Shown in pieces: positions 1-11,230 of a stretch of DNA of 64,000 nucleotides. This DNA is from Bactericera cockerelli (lineage: Eukaryota; Arthropoda; Insecta; Hemiptera; Triozidae): NCBI GenBank assembly GCA_024516035.1, contig CM044963.1, forward strand, positions 26,763,732-26,827,731, in the 5' to 3' direction. The notes below the pieces were generated by a model. It was not told the origin of the DNA. It made no database searches and saw only the letters and a program-made list of their open reading frames with translations. Numbering within the stretch: the stretch's first letter is position 1; each line of letters begins with the position of its first letter. The position numbers were made by a program, and so were the translations under genes.

Positions 1-1282
1 AAAAGAAGATCAATAACGTGCAAGAGGGAACACTGGAAGCATTAGAAGTTCCAACGTTGATTTGGATTTGTGGTTGATTTGGATACAAGGACAAGGAAAC
101 ATAGAGTAACAAATGAGTAAAATTTTGATCTAGGAAAAAAAATTCAAGAAAGTAGACAACTGAGATGAATTGGATACAATGAGAAAAGAGATGATAACTA
201 TGCGAGCAGGAAAATTTGGAATTTAATGATTTTGCGCAGATGATTAGTGAAAATTTCGACTGAAAAAACTAGTAATTTCTGTAGATTTTATTGAAAGATT
301 AAAAAGGATACTTTTTTAGTTCAAATAGAACAAAGTGAAATTTCTACTAAAAAAATCGTAATTTATGTATATTTTATTGAAGTTTCAAAAACGATACTTT
401 TTATTTTTAGTTAAAATAGAACAATACGTACTGTGTATAAACAGTACATGTTGCATGAATATTGGAAATTTGTCCTCCAATGAAAAGCTTTTGTAGAAAG
501 TGAGACTTTTCTTTTTATGGAAACTTCATAACAATATTGTGTATGATGAATTTTGTGCATGATTTTATTTTTTATGATAGTTTCTTTCGATAAATTTCTA
601 ATATTAGAAATCGGAAATATTGTGTCCCTTTTATACAAAAAACATGTTTTTTTTCTTCTCTGATTTCAACTTGTTTCGTATTTTTCACTGTCCTCATCTC
701 TATACTAGAGGTTCATGAATCCCCCCTGGACAGAGCAATAACTATGTAATGAAGTACACCTGAATACAGACGACTTTTTGCTGTCTAAGGAAGCTTTCAA
801 AGCAAATGTAAAACAATTAGTTCTAAGTTCTTAAATATTCTCTTTTAATGTGAACATTGATATTGTTGTTTCAATTGTTCTGCATAGTTTTTTGAAACAA
901 TGGTAGGTGTTCTTGAAAAAGTGTGTATCCAGCTAGTACAATACAGAAAATCTAGCCGTAGCTCCACCGAGGTATTAAAAAAACATCTGATGATGAAATT
1001 CATCTATTCCGTCCTGGGAGTTCATTTTGCATTTCATTCGATGCACCAAAATCATCAAAAAATGTCTTGTTTCTTTACGAACATGCGTCATGACATGCGC
1101 AGAGTCGCTCGTTTCGTTTGTGGAGGCCCTCTATGGGTGATAGAGATACGAGCTGCATGCTGGGTACAAGGTGCATGTTTCTCTATGAGAGTGTTTAGCT
1201 GATGGTCTTGATATTTCCAGATCTAACAAGAAACTTGAGTCCCGATTTTGAAAATTTGATTTATCAACAGTTCAGACAAAGA
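1..1282. other. AT-rich non-coding flank
   Basis: I see no supported gene here. The reading frames present (for example around 411-638 and 900-1202) are short, lack family motifs and have the biased composition of AT-rich DNA. The only recognisable structure is one copy of a dispersed palindromic repeat near 581-624. Confidence 0.6.
581..624. repeat. Dispersed palindromic repeat, copy 1
   Basis: A motif of about 45 bp centred on the palindrome TTTCTAATATTAGAAA, with TTCGATAA to its left and TCGGAAATATTGTG to its right. Near-identical copies lie at 4947-4996, 7300-7340 and 31217-31268. The conserved length is constant while the flanks differ, so it looks like the end of a mobile element or a stand-alone small palindromic unit. 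Confidence 0.6.
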
Positions 1283-1283
1283 A

Positions 1284-1415
1284 ACCGACCGCAGAAGCTT
1301 GATCGATAAGGTGGCAGACTTGTAACCTGGAGTTCGGTAGTTCAAGTCCCGGTTTCAGGAAATATTTAGTAAATCGAGTTTGAGTAGTTGTGATATCACG
1401 AAAGTGATTAACACA
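1284..1415 (+). repeat. tRNA-headed SINE, family A
   Basis: The head carries a Pol III A-box-like stretch (GCTTGATCGATAAGG) and a B-box-like GGTAGTTCAAGTCCC. It is followed by a body ending GATATCACGAAAGTGATTAA. The same unit recurs at 12165-12305 (-), 24760-24835 (-, partial), 47913-48043 (+), 52904-53035 (+) and 62744-62857 (+), so it is a SINE and not a tRNA gene. Confidence 0.75.
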
Positions 1416-1540
1416 TAAAAAAAATTAGACAAAGATTTGTTTCTTTTTTCACTTTCATTCCTGAAATGTTTAGAAATTATTTTTGTTCGGTCAATTTTTT
1501 TTCGAAATTGAGCTGAAAACATTGTCTGGACGCATCAGGG

Positions 1541-1592
1541 CCTGAAAATCAAGATAATTAATCCTGAAACAGAATTATTATCTTGATTTTGA
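1541..1592. repeat. Short inverted repeat
   Basis: AAAATCAAGATAAT is followed after a short loop by its near-perfect complement ATTATCTTGATTTT. It could be a MITE end or a hairpin; no further copy was noted. Confidence 0.4.
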
Positions 1593-1607
1593 CAATCCAC
1601 TATCACT

Positions 1608-1724
1608 TATGGTGGAATGAATAGACGTTTTTGCAACACCTCTGTGGCGCGTATTGTCCAAAAAGAGGAAAACCGATGCTATGCAATGACAAGTTATAGG
1701 CTTTATCTATTAATTTCGACCTTA
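1608..1724. mobile_element. MITE, 'GGGCGGAATTAATAGACG' family, diverged copy
   Basis: Both ends match the family seen intact at 1817-1953, with GGAATGAATAGACG on the left and TCTATTAATTTCGACC on the right. It is non-coding and about 117 bp. It lies directly next to the second copy, so this is a local cluster. Confidence 0.55.
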
Positions 1725-1816
1725 ACAGCTGATATAAAAGCGCTGTGATTAATTGAAATTCTCGCGTTAGAGATAGTGTCATATTAGTCAATCGAATACT
1801 GTGTCATAAATCGGAC

Positions 1817-1953
1817 CTTAGGGCGGAATTAATAGACGTTTTTGTAATACTTCTGTGGTGCTAAGTCACGGATTGTGTACTGTGTAAGATAGGGACAATC
1901 GACGCTTAGCTATGACTTGTGATACAAAATTTGTCTATCAATTTCGCCCTTAG
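1817..1953. mobile_element. MITE, 'GGGCGGAATTAATAGACG' family
   Basis: Terminal inverted repeats CCTTAGGGCGGAATTAATAG and CTATCAATTTCGCCCTTAG bound about 137 bp of non-coding DNA. Related copies are at 9078-9208 and 41086-41221, with fragments at 36285-36310 and 40978-41041. Confidence 0.7.
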
Positions 1954-2040
1954 ACTCTCCTGATTCCAAAAAACTTAAATGACAATAGTGGATTTTCAAA
2001 CAATTGTCTAGCGTAATATTTGGAGAGTACTAATTCTTAA

Positions 2041-2205
2041 TGCTAATGATGGATTTGTCAAGAGTTATTGTTAGACAATGTGCAACTTTATGCTAATGAA
2101 GCTAATGATGGATATGTCGGAGTTATTGTTAGACAATGTGCAACTTCATGCTAATGAAGCTAATGATGGATTTGTCAAGAGTCATTGTTTGACAATGAGC
2201 AACAC
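2041..2205 (+). repeat. Tandem repeat, about 60 bp x 3
   Basis: The unit contains AATGATGGATTTGTCAAGAG, TTGTTAGACAATG and CTAATGAAG and is repeated nearly three times with few substitutions. TTGTTAGACAA is itself a short palindrome. No gene is associated. Confidence 0.7.
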
Positions 2206-2439
2206 CCACGTCCACATATTACGCACCCACTCCCCATCAACCGTGCACCCACAAACACATACTCACATCGACTTTAAACAGAAACGATACCGGCCTTGTC
2301 AGAGCAAAAGACATCAAAACAAATCATTGGCGCCCTGAACAGGGTTGGCTTCAGGAAGAGCATCCACCCGTATGAAAAGAAAGATGGAGTGCCAGAACCC
2401 ACCAACCTCAACCAGCCTAACAAGCCAGGCTAGCTTGCA

Positions 2440-2650
2440 GTTTCCCAAGACTATGATGGCTTGAAGAAAAGTAGCCCAAGTTCTCACAATGGTTGATCAC
2501 ACATCAAACACCTCGGCCGAGGTGTGAAGAACGCATATACAAATAAAGAGACATAGAATTATGCTGTTCAGGACGAGTCAACTTTCCACTTAAGTTGGCT
2601 GGAGACCATCACACCACCCCCATTGTATAGCCAAGCTGGTTACAACAACA
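2440..2650 (-). repeat. Dispersed repeat G (reverse)
   Basis: Contains the hallmarks of a family seen at 9530-9674, 23799-24016, 28813-28920, 36062-36242, 47200-47330 and 53866-53998: a palindromic AAGCCAGGCTAGCTT block, a GTTGGCTGGAGACCATCA block and a 'tagccaagctgg' terminal palindrome. The class is unknown; it is probably a SINE or a LINE tail. Confidence 0.55.
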
Positions 2651-2689
2651 ACCTCAACCATGAGGAAACAAGCAACCTAGAAACAAGAG

Positions 2690-2995
2690 CGCACGAATAG
2701 CTCAGTGGTTAAGCACTCGCTTGCCATGCGGAAGGTCCCGGGTTCGAACCCCCGCGCCGACAAAAAATTGTATTCAAAACTTGGTTAAAAGTTGTTTGTA
2801 AGGGATACCTTCCGGTGCGCTCGTGTTGACCCAGCACCTAAATGGGAAGTATTGTCTAACTTCTCGCCCATCAGAGCGGAGGCATACTACGGGATGGGCA
2901 GACTACAACACAGACCACACGCGTCTACAGTAGCTCCTGTTTCATGGCTACGAAATAGAAAAGGCTGTGAAAACACTCATTTTTTTCTTTTCTTT
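2690..2995 (+). repeat. tRNA-headed SINE, family B
   Basis: The head ATAGCTCAGTGGTTAAGCAC and a B box GGGTTCGAACCCC are tRNA-like, with a cloverleaf-like anticodon region reading TTGCCAT. A body of about 230 bp follows, including CTTCTCGCCCATC and GCGTCTACAGTAGCTCCTG. A second full copy sits at 46815-47065 and a head copy at 34560-34640. The extended body and the dispersed copies make it a SINE, not a tRNA gene. Confidence 0.75.
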
Positions 2996-2999
2996 TTTT

Positions 3000-3930
3000 A
3001 AAGTGGGGGCAAAAGATAGAGGTGGTCGAGACAGATCTTCTGAGTATAATAATGTTGACCCTTGGTTAAACGAGGCCAAAGTTGTAATGATTTCTTTGAT
3101 ATTGTAATTGGTAGTCTTTTCTACAACTACTCTCAACCATGATAATTTCGGCCCTGGGCAGGTTTTGGATGAGGCAAAGTGAAAGAAAAGGAACACTCCC
3201 GTCTCTATCTCCATATAATTCTCATCTAAACAAGTCATTTTCACTCTCAAAATCCCCAAATGTCCCTTTCAACTGTCAAATTTTGTTCTAATAACCCAAG
3301 CAGAAGTGCTTGTCGTTGCGTGAACAACCTCCTGATCACAGAGTTAAAGCCCCTTATAGGAAAAAAAAAGAAGTGCTTAGTAGCCAAATAGCCCAATCAG
3401 AAAGCTTTCTGAAAAGAGGCGCCATATTATCGCTACTTAAAATGTTATCTCATCAGGTATATTGCTATCGGTACGTGAATGGCGTTTTCTATTTTTATCT
3501 CCATTTCAGTGTACTTTGTTCTCATTATTTTCCGAGTACAATAGTGATCTCTTTAAGATAAGGTCTATTCTTATCTTACTTTTTTGCCATCTGCCATCAT
3601 TTGAGGTATGAATATTGGAACTAATTCCTTTGCAGGTTGAATAATTCAGGGATGTTCAATTTTTTAAGGTAGAATAGAATAGAATTACCATTTTATTCTA
3701 CCCTGTCGGGACTAAAAACTACCATTATCACAACAAAAGAAGATCTTATATAAAAAAATCTGGTGTAAACATCACACGACTTTCCTTATCCCCCAAAAAG
3801 GAGTCGAATTCCGCCACTGGTGACTCAACGGTAACAGATAACTAAAAACCAATACCAAATTCGTAATCAGCACTTCAAAATCATTGAATTTGATATGTCA
3901 CAACCCCCATGTAGGATGAATAATAAAAAA
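3000..3930. other. Intergenic, no gene seen
   Basis: I see no coding, RNA or clear repeat signal beyond a small inverted motif near 3667-3706 (GGTAGAATAGAAT and ATTCTACC). Short reading frames here are not supported. Confidence 0.4.
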
Positions 3931-4350
3931 GTTAGTCAAAGCGGGTCCCCCCGAAATACCGGTAAATTGGGGCCGAGTTCCAAAAAGTTCAAGATATCAA
4001 AAAACAGATCAGAATAGACCCCTATTATTTTTTTAATCTAAGAAAATGTTGTTCTCTAAACTTTTGGTTGAAATCGGCCGCAGAATGCGGCCGATTTCAA
4101 CCAAAAGTTTCGTGGTTCGTCTGGTGTATAGAATCAATTTAGGTACCAAATTTCAAGTCTCTAGCTTTTACCGTTCTTGAGATATCCTGTTTACACACAC
4201 ACAGACAGACAGACAGACAGACAGACAGACGCACGGACCAATGGCTGAAAACAACTTTTTTGGTATCCTGAGGCCATGATTCGTCCAGAAATGTGAAAAA
4301 CTGGGTAGGTCAAATTTTCGACGAATACAATACTTTCCTTATTATAAGAT
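3930..4350 (+). repeat. Dispersed repeat H with long palindrome
   Basis: Blocks such as ATACCGGTAAATTGG, CCAAAAAGTTCAAGATAT, CAAGTCTCTAGCTTTTACCG and TTCTTGAGATATCCTGTTTA recur in order at 19435-19790, so both are copies of one element. A near-perfect palindrome at about 4058-4110 is built on CGGCCGCAGAATGCGGCCG, and a (CAGA)n tract lies at 4202-4230. The second copy lacks the palindrome. The ending resembles the 3' region of a non-LTR element, but no coding part remains. Confidence 0.55.
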
Positions 4351-4359
4351 AAGGAAAGT

Positions 4360-5640
4360 AAAAATATTTACTAGACCTCCTTGTTTAAATTACAAGGTGG
4401 TAGTTTTCGTAAAGTGCCGTCATAATTTTGAGAAATAATAATAATTGACGCATTTAACAGATTGATGAAATTAATGTCTAATTCAACTACTTTGAATGGT
4501 GTCTAAAATGATGGCTTGATAATTATCTGTTTAATTTCGACTGCTATGGTTGAGATGTTAAACCACCGCGTACCGAACAGAATTTGACGTAAGGTGACTT
4601 CTGATAAATTCGACTTTTTCAAAACTGTATTTTCTTTACAGCATAAAACATGATTTTTTAAAAACATCCAATCATACAGGCATTTTAAGATTTTATTTTT
4701 TTATCTTGTTTTTTCAAGTGACCTTTATTTTCTTATTCGTTTTTTTCCCCCACCTCAAATTATACCTGTGAAACACCATTATTCCATCCATGTTGAAATT
4801 AATTATTTAAAAAAAAATCCATTTTCCCTCAACCATCTTCCTTCTCCTCAACCCTTTTGTAATAATATGCATTCGCCCCTGAAAAAAATTTCGATTTTTT
4901 TTTTTTTTTTTTCTACAGTAATACATGTTATTTTTTTTATTATTATTTCTTCCGAAAATTTGTAGTATTAGAAATCGGAAGTATATTGTGTTCGTTTTGT
5001 AAAAAAAAAAAAAAAAAAATATGTTAAAAAAATATTACTGGAATTTAAATCCAACCTTTCCGACTATCTTTTCCTTACTTCAGTTTATACCGTTTTTACA
5101 TACATATAATTATTTTGCCTGAAAACAGTAAAAAAATTCTCTTATCCGACGCCATCTTGGAATTTTTTATTGGGTCATGTACGTAAGATATTTCGTTCAG
5201 TTGGAGCTCGTCTTGCCATACTGGCAGCTCTCATAACACTAAAACTGAACTCTAACTCTCCCAGCACTGAGCTCATGGATTTGTGGAGTAGTGAATTCTC
5301 TCTTGCTTGTAGTCTCATTCTCTCTGTGCAGTGTGTTGTTGTGTTTGGGTCTTTTTTCCTTGATCGTTTCTATTCCTTTCGAAACAGTAAACAGTTTTGT
5401 TGAGTTCATCAGTTGCTGCTCGATGCACTGAGCTGTTCCATCCATGACTTTGATCAGCGTCATCAGCGTGTTGAGTACTGTGCTGTGGAAGGTTTCATAG
5501 GTTTCCTTGGAATCGTGTTGCACTGTCATGCGCAGAAGCGCACGGAATCCTGTCATGCGCACAGACTCGATTTCGTTTACTTTTGAGCTCAGTGTTGAGT
5601 GTTTTACTGTTTTGTTGGTTAGTTTTGTTTCGTTGTCCAT
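4360..5640. other. AT-rich intergenic DNA
   Basis: Poly-T and poly-A tracts (4895-4913, 5001-5019) and one palindromic repeat copy (4947-4996). A 133-codon open frame on the minus strand (5239-5640) has no recognisable motif and no second line of evidence. Confidence 0.4.
4947..4996. repeat. Dispersed palindromic repeat, copy 2
   Basis: Matches the 581-624 repeat (TAGTATTAGAAATCGGAAG then ATTGTGTTCG), with substitutions in the left arm that weaken the palindrome. Confidence 0.55.
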
Positions 5641-6002
5641 GCGGTCTGCAGTTGTGTTATCTCTTTTATTGATTTGAAAGTCAGTTTTAACAGTTCTATT
5701 AATTCCATTTTGTTAAATTCATTCAGTTCCTAAGATATTGCATTGATTTTTTATGTAGCTGATATGAAAATTTAATGATGTGTAAAAGGTTAGTATTTAT
5801 ATTGTTGTTGTCATTTATTTGTTTTATTTTTAACCCTTTAGGCGCAGTAAAATGTTGTAATACAAATGTCTCTAGGCTGTGTCTGTTGGTAAACACAACT
5901 AACAACAGTAAAGAGACCTTATTTCGTTTTCCCATTTTATCATTATTCTTATCACAATCTCAAACTCAAACCTGCAATTTTTAACCCAGTGAGTCACCTT
6001 AA

Positions 6003-6205
6003 AGGAAAAGTTTATTATTAGCTGTGCGAACACAACACTTACCTACTTAAATTTTTAACCCTTTGGTGCAGTTGAATACACAAATGAGACAATATATAGT
6101 GTTTTAGTTTATTATTAGCTGTGCGAACACAACATTTACTTAAATTTCTAACCCTTCGGTGTCGTTAAATACACAAATGAGACAATATGTAGTGTTTTAG
6201 TGAAA
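6003..6205 (+). repeat. Tandem duplication, about 100 bp x 2
   Basis: Two consecutive copies share TTTATTATTAGCTGTGCGAA, CACAAATGAGACAATAT and GTAGTGTTTTAG, with a small indel between them. Confidence 0.7.
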
Positions 6206-6701
6206 TCTTTACTATTAACATTTATTATGATCAGTTGATTCTTGGTATTTACAGGGTATTACCATCGAATTATTTCTTAACGTTATTCTTTAATAACCCA
6301 GTATAAATTAAAGTAGCTTTTTTTTGGAAAAAAGTTAAATTGATTTTTTTTACGACACGGAATTAGAAATAGTTTACGTATAAAAATGACCTTATTGTAT
6401 TATGTTGTTTCTTCACTAAGATTATATTTATGTCAAATGAACAAGGGTTTACCCCGTTAATATATGAAAATGAATGTAAAAAAAGACAAGTCTAACTGAA
6501 TCTCTCTCAATAATATAAAATGTCAAGGCCAGTCTGAGAACACCATTACGTCCATTACCCAAGAGGAACAGTGGTTCCTAAACTTTTTAATAAGGGCCCT
6601 CTTTTACAAATGTGAAGAGGTCGTATATGACCTTGACCACTTTAAGTCCTCGCGATTGAGTGGCGCGGGCGGGTCCCGGGGATAGGAAATAGCACACACT
6701 G

Positions 6702-6768
6702 CCTCAATAGAAAATGTAGTCACCAAGCTAATAGCATAATTATGGTGTCCGCCATTTTCTATTGAGGA
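6702..6768. repeat. Inverted repeat, 15-bp arms
   Basis: CCTCAATAGAAAATG and its exact complement CATTTTCTATTGAGG are separated by about 37 bp. It could be a small MITE remnant; no second copy was seen. Confidence 0.5.
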
Positions 6769-7130
6769 AGTGCCCTGAGAGCATTGGGAGTTCTTCATCT
6801 ATTTATTGTTTTTAAATCTATTATTCTAATATTCAACTAGAGACTATGCAATTTGCTATTCTTTTACACCTGATAAAATAAACTGTGTGCCTTGTTTGAG
6901 AAAACAAGTTTCACTATAAAAAAAGTAATGAAAAAAATAGATATACAAATATTTGTAAAAAAATAAAATAATGTAAATATACAAACAAAAAAAAATTGAA
7001 AAAAAATAGTAAATATACAAAAAAAAAAAAAAATACAATTTGCGACGTAGAGTACACGGAAAACGAAAGAAGATAAGCGTAATTTCTTCTCTACACTCTT
7101 GATTCATGAAATCATGATGCTCAGAATATC

Positions 7131-7198
7131 CAAGATGGCGGCGATCAAAATTTGTTCATCCGAGATGATGATGCAAAGATTGCAAAGCTAGGTGAACT
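7131..7198 (+). promoter_or_regulatory. Isolated TISU/YY1-like motif
   Basis: CAAGATGGCGGC at 7131-7142 matches the TISU/YY1 consensus exactly, as does the start of the zinc-finger gene at 47746. Here the frame after ATG closes after 18 codons and no downstream exon can be tied to it, so a chance match or a dead promoter is as likely as a real start. Confidence 0.2.
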
Positions 7199-7299
7199 TA
7201 TGTTAACATCTACTATGAATTGATGATGTCAATATTAATAATTAAGTCAATATTAAAAAACATTTGACATGCATTAATTTAGAACTAGTTGTAGCTTTA

Positions 7300-7340
7300 T
7301 TACTTCCGATAAATTTCTAATATTAGAAATCGGAAGTATT
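7300..7340. repeat. Dispersed palindromic repeat, copy 3
   Basis: The best-preserved copy: ACTTCCGATAAATTTC then TAATATTAGAAATCGGAAGT, forming an almost complete hairpin. Confidence 0.65.
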
Positions 7341-8224
7341 TTTTCATTTGACATTTTGGCGATATGTTTGATTTCCAGCGAGGGAAGGGTTAAAACGTCC
7401 GTCTCGATACGAACTTCAGTTTAAAAGGTCGTTAAATTCCGAAGCAACGGAAGTCGAAAGAGAGGTCAAATGGAAGAAGAGATTGCTCAAGACTTAATTG
7501 TATAATTTTTAGAATAAAAATATTTTTAAAGACTGAAAAAAAAAGATAATCACGCCTCAAAAGAGAATAAGTTGCAACAAAGATCTCTTTTTGTTGCTGT
7601 TTTTTTTATCAAAATTTTCATGATTTTTTTGAAATTCGAGCCTGGACTTGCAAAGCCATACCCAGCCACATGCCCAAAATTATCAGAGTTTATTTTAATA
7701 ATAATGGTTTTTTTTTCTTCTAATTTTGTTTTCTCTTGGTTTTTTGTCTTTATTGTTTAATATGTTCGCGATTTTGTATGAATGGATGCGACATCCGTGA
7801 GAAAAAATCAAATAAACATTCCAAAATGCAACTTCTTATTCTTCTTTGACTTTGCTTTTCCAAACCTACTTGGGTTCCAGCATTAACCAACAAAATCGCA
7901 AAATGTAACAAAAATGTAAAAAATTCACAAGAGAAAATTTCTTCAATTCTCGCCCCTCTGGTGTTCCGCACGATATCAGTGGGAGCTCTACACGATTGCA
8001 TGCGGTCATGCGCAAAGCTAGCATGCCGTGCATGCGACGCGAATCAACGAGGTGGAGCTGTTTAGAAGTCTTTTCAATGCATCACGTTGCAAATATTTCA
8101 ACCACCCACGTGCTGCTATCTGGTGGCTCTAGTTGAAATCGAAAAATAAAACCATTCTCAAAGTTCTATACTATGGGCAAAATTAATATACAGAATCGGT
8201 AACTTTTTCTTTAAAATTTGACAT

Positions 8225-8600
8225 TTTTTATTTTATTTTCTTAGGTAGTGTGCCAAGCACAGCAGCAACATTACCTCGTATAATGCCAATACTTAGGACT
8301 CCGGGTAGGCGAGAAATGACTGAAATAAAATGACGAACGGAAAGAGGCAATAAAACTTTCCTAAGCCGTACTTTTCTTTCTAACCAAAGTGGATGAAAGT
8401 CATTTTTCTTTTGGAAGAGGAAAAATCTTCTTCCAGTTTGGTTAACCAAAATGAATTTATAAAATTCTTGCTTCAGTTTTTTATAGGTTAAATTTTCATT
8501 TTTCCATTGTTTATCTTTAAAAGTACCGAAATGCATTTTTTTTTTCACGAATAGTGGGAAAGCTAAACTTGGAAGTAAATGGAAATATTTGGAATATTTT
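8225..8600 (-). repeat. Dispersed repeat J (reverse)
   Basis: Segments such as TTTGGTTAACCAAAATGAAT, CCATTGTTTATCTTTAA and GGAAATATTTGGAATA reappear, reverse-complemented, at about 32640-32930. A 178-codon open frame on the minus strand (8228-8764) spans it, but the other copy does not keep that frame, so I treat it as a repeat and not a gene. Confidence 0.55.
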
Positions 8601-9077
8601 TTATCCAATAGTAAAACACGGCTATATTTTTCTTCATGCATGGTGTTTTCCAGTGGAAGAGTGTGGGTAGGCCGAGCGAGGCACTGAACGTCGAGGGCTG
8701 AATAGGAGGGCGCTGAGTTTTTCACGCCTCCTGCAAAGTTTGGGTTTCTCGCGTTTCTTCCCATTCAAAACGCGTTTTCTTGGGCCCCTTCCAATCGATT
8801 TGGATGATTTTTTTTTTTTTTCATTTGAAGATGAGGTTTTGATACACGGAATGACTAATTTATTCCAATATTAGTCGATGCTATCACGCCCTGATTATTT
8901 CACAAAAATTAGCGCTTCTGTTACAACTCACTAAAAAAAATGAACCACCGTAAAAATATGCGCGTACTTCATCCCCATGTAAAGAATATGACCAACAAAA
9001 TGGTGAAAAGAACTCCCAAATCGGTCAAACCGTTGAGAAGATGTCGCGTCACAAAGATACCCCACAAAGATACGTCA

Positions 9078-9208
9078 CTAAGGGCGGAATTATAGACAAC
9101 ATCAATAACTTAAGTCGTTGGTAAGTGTCGGTTTTCCCTACACAGTACGCAATCCGTGACTTAGCGCCACAGAGGTATTACAAAAACGTCTATTAATTCC
9201 GCCCTAAG
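9078..9208. mobile_element. MITE, 'GGGCGGAATTAATAGACG' family
   Basis: Ends CTAAGGGCGGAATTATAGAC and GTCTATTAATTCCGCCCTAAG are inverted repeats. The interior is the reverse complement of the 1817-1953 copy. Confidence 0.7.
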
Positions 9209-9529
9209 ATACACATGGGTTGAACCCGTAAATTTGGTTTAAAAAAAACCCTTTTTAGGCGGGAGGAGGATGGGTATACCCAGTGTCCTTAATCTCTGAG
9301 TCGAGAAAGTTCCCGCTCGTCCATGCCTCGGCTCCTCCACCAGAGCTCTAGATGGATATGGATTTTAATTATCTTAGAGCATCTTCTCCAAAGGAGCCAT
9401 AGGTTTCGATAGATTAACTTATGTCAGTGTTTAAAAAACGGGTTTTCCCATCCAAAAACAGTGGGCAAATCGAGATTTATCGCCACTCGAGACTTCTGTA
9501 GAGTAGCGTTTGAGAAATAAATGTTGTTG

Positions 9530-9674
9530 TAGCCAGCTTGGCTACAGCTGGAGCGGTGAGTGATGGTCTCCAGCCAACTTTATTTCAAAGTTGACTCGTC
9601 CTGAACCACATATTTCTATGTGCGATCAACCATCGCCATGGTGAGAACATGGACTCTTTTTAAGCCATTAAACT
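9530..9674 (+). repeat. Dispersed repeat G, directly upstream of the 5S-derived SINE
   Basis: Begins with the palindromic AGCCAGCTTGGCTACAGCTGG and continues with the TTATTTCAAAGTTG and TATGTGCGATCAACCATC blocks of the family. It abuts the 5S-headed element at 9675. At 47200-47588 both also occur next to each other in reverse, so the pair may have moved or been inherited together. Confidence 0.55.
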
Positions 9675-9925
9675 GCCAGCGTCGATGGCATGTTGAATAC
9701 ACCGGTTCCCTTCAGAACACCGAAGTTAAGCGACATCCAGCGAGGTTAAGACTTGGATGGGTGACCATTCAAATTCTAATTCTCGTGACGCTGGCTTTTC
9801 CCGGCCCCACTCAGGCTGGGTGAGGTCAATGTGAGTAGCAGGTTTGTGAGTTTCCTGCGAATGGAGGGTAAAACCCCCGTCGTGATATGACCATGGCATT
9901 TTGAAAGCGACGTTAAACCCCACTT
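9675..9925 (+). mobile_element. 5S rRNA-headed SINE
   Basis: The first about 95 bases are a diverged 5S rRNA gene: a GCCAGCGTCGATGGCA start, then GTTGAATACACCGGTTC, ACACCGAAGTTAAGC and ACTTGGATGGGTGACC, which cover the internal Pol III promoter of 5S genes. The 3' part of 5S is missing and is replaced by a body (CTCAGGCTGGGTGAGGT, TTTCCTGCGAATGGAGGG, AAAGCGACGTTAAACC) shared with a tRNA-headed family at 27533-27757. Other copies: 42351-42475, 43318-43405, 43547-43795 (+) and 47338-47588 (-). 5S-headed SINEs are an established class (SINE3); placement in that class is from the head alone. Confidence 0.85.
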
Positions 9926-9959
9926 AAAAAAAAGTCATCAAAACCCTTAGCAAAGGGTT

Positions 9960-10759
9960 GGCTAGTTTGTTCTCTGGTCTATTATTTCGCCCCAAGTCTT
10001 TGGGAGCTTTTGAAATTCAAGAGGAAATTGCTTCAATTTGAGTTATTCCATTTTGTATGGCAGGAAAGAGTTGGAAAATTAATTCTTATCCCATCTTGAA
10101 TATGAATTCCATAGCACAAAAATGTGCGTCTGAATTTGTTTAGAAATATTTTATAGATCAAGCTTTGTTTGTTTTCATGAACAATGAACATTAATAACAA
10201 AGACGATAGAAATAGCTTGAACAAGGAGTTGATATTGCCTGTGGCATTCTTTTCCACATCACCGTCGTTCATCATTAGTTTTAGCTTTGTTGTCAGGTCT
10301 TGGCCAGTTCATCAAGCGAAACGGTTGTTTCGCGGGAGAAAGCCTCCCAGAAACTATAGTGCTTATACATCCCTTTTTTCCACACGAAGACTTCGTGTAA
10401 TTTTTGAGGATCAAGCAATCAAGCATACGTGAATGTTTATTTGTCTCTAGTAATTGCACAGAAATGTCGATCCACAAAATCCCTGCTCAGAAATTCTTGG
10501 GCATTTTGTAGAATGACCCATGTCTAAAGGTTTACCGTCAGTTTAGAAGAAACTTCTGCTCACATAGCTAACTTGTACAAGGTCATCCAGTGGAATAATC
10601 TAATTTGAAATTTATATCTCAATTTATAAAAGAGAGATATGGACGGGCTCAGTATTTATATTTGTGTGTCCAAATTGTTTAGTCGAAATGGTAATAGATA
10701 GGAAAAAAATGATGAGAGATCCAACGGTAGGGTCCAACACATGCTAACGCACTCAGGAC
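9960..10759. other. Intergenic, no gene seen
   Basis: Only short, unsupported reading frames are present, and I recognise no repeat. Confidence 0.4.
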
Positions 10760-10774
10760 CCTACTGAAGAGGTG

Positions 10775-10945
10775 TCAGGCCTCTAGTTAATATTATTCTC
10801 CTGTATGTGTCAGGCTTCTAGTGGTCAATTTTGCTCTGTGTCACAACCCTAGTGGTTAATTTTGTTCTCTGCTCGCATTCATCAAATTCTAGTGGTTAAT
10901 TTAGTTCTATGTAATTTATGTTTCAGGCCTCTAGTGGTTTCCAGG
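10775..10945 (+). repeat. Degenerate tandem repeat, about 40 bp x 4-5
   Basis: The unit contains CTAGTGGTTAATTTTGTTCT preceded by a variable TGTCAGGC-like block. Spacing is irregular and the copies are diverged, so this is an old array. Confidence 0.55.
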
Positions 10946-11094
10946 AGAAGGAACTATGAGTGAGATTGGTTCCGGGCCAGTCCTCGTCATTCAGAATATC
11001 GAGAATGTGTGCTTGGGTACATCCGCCCCTGTGAAACTGTCCTGCCATGCTGGTAAGAAATCGGGACTCAATGGGTTAACCTGAATTACTTTCA

Positions 11095-11185
11095 TCATCA
11101 TAGGGTGGCGTCATCGTGAACGATGGTATGCCAGACAGTGGAGGAATGACTCAGCACTTCTACCACTGTCTTTACAAGGAGGCTA

Positions 11186-11221
<36 letters not shown>

Positions 11222-11230
11222 AAACAAACA
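11095..11230 (-). repeat. Dispersed copy of the 92-bp repeat, with poly-A
   Basis: The reverse complement of the unit arrayed at 20730-21660 (GTCATCGTGAACGATGG, CAGTGGAGGAATGACTCAGC, CACTGTCTTTACAAGGAGGC). An A tract of about 33 bp follows. Confidence 0.65.

Noticed and set aside
2690..2765. A tRNA gene
   Set aside because: A and B boxes are present but the acceptor ends pair poorly, and a SINE body follows that is shared with 46815-47065. The same reasoning applies to the other tRNA-like heads.
5239..5640. Open frame of 133 codons on the minus strand as a gene
   Set aside because: No motif, no splice partner and no second copy; a repeat remnant is possible. Not supported.
8228..8764. Open frame of 178 codons on the minus strand as a gene
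   Set aside because: It overlaps a dispersed repeat with an inverted copy at 32640-32930 that does not keep the frame, and it has no recognisable motif.
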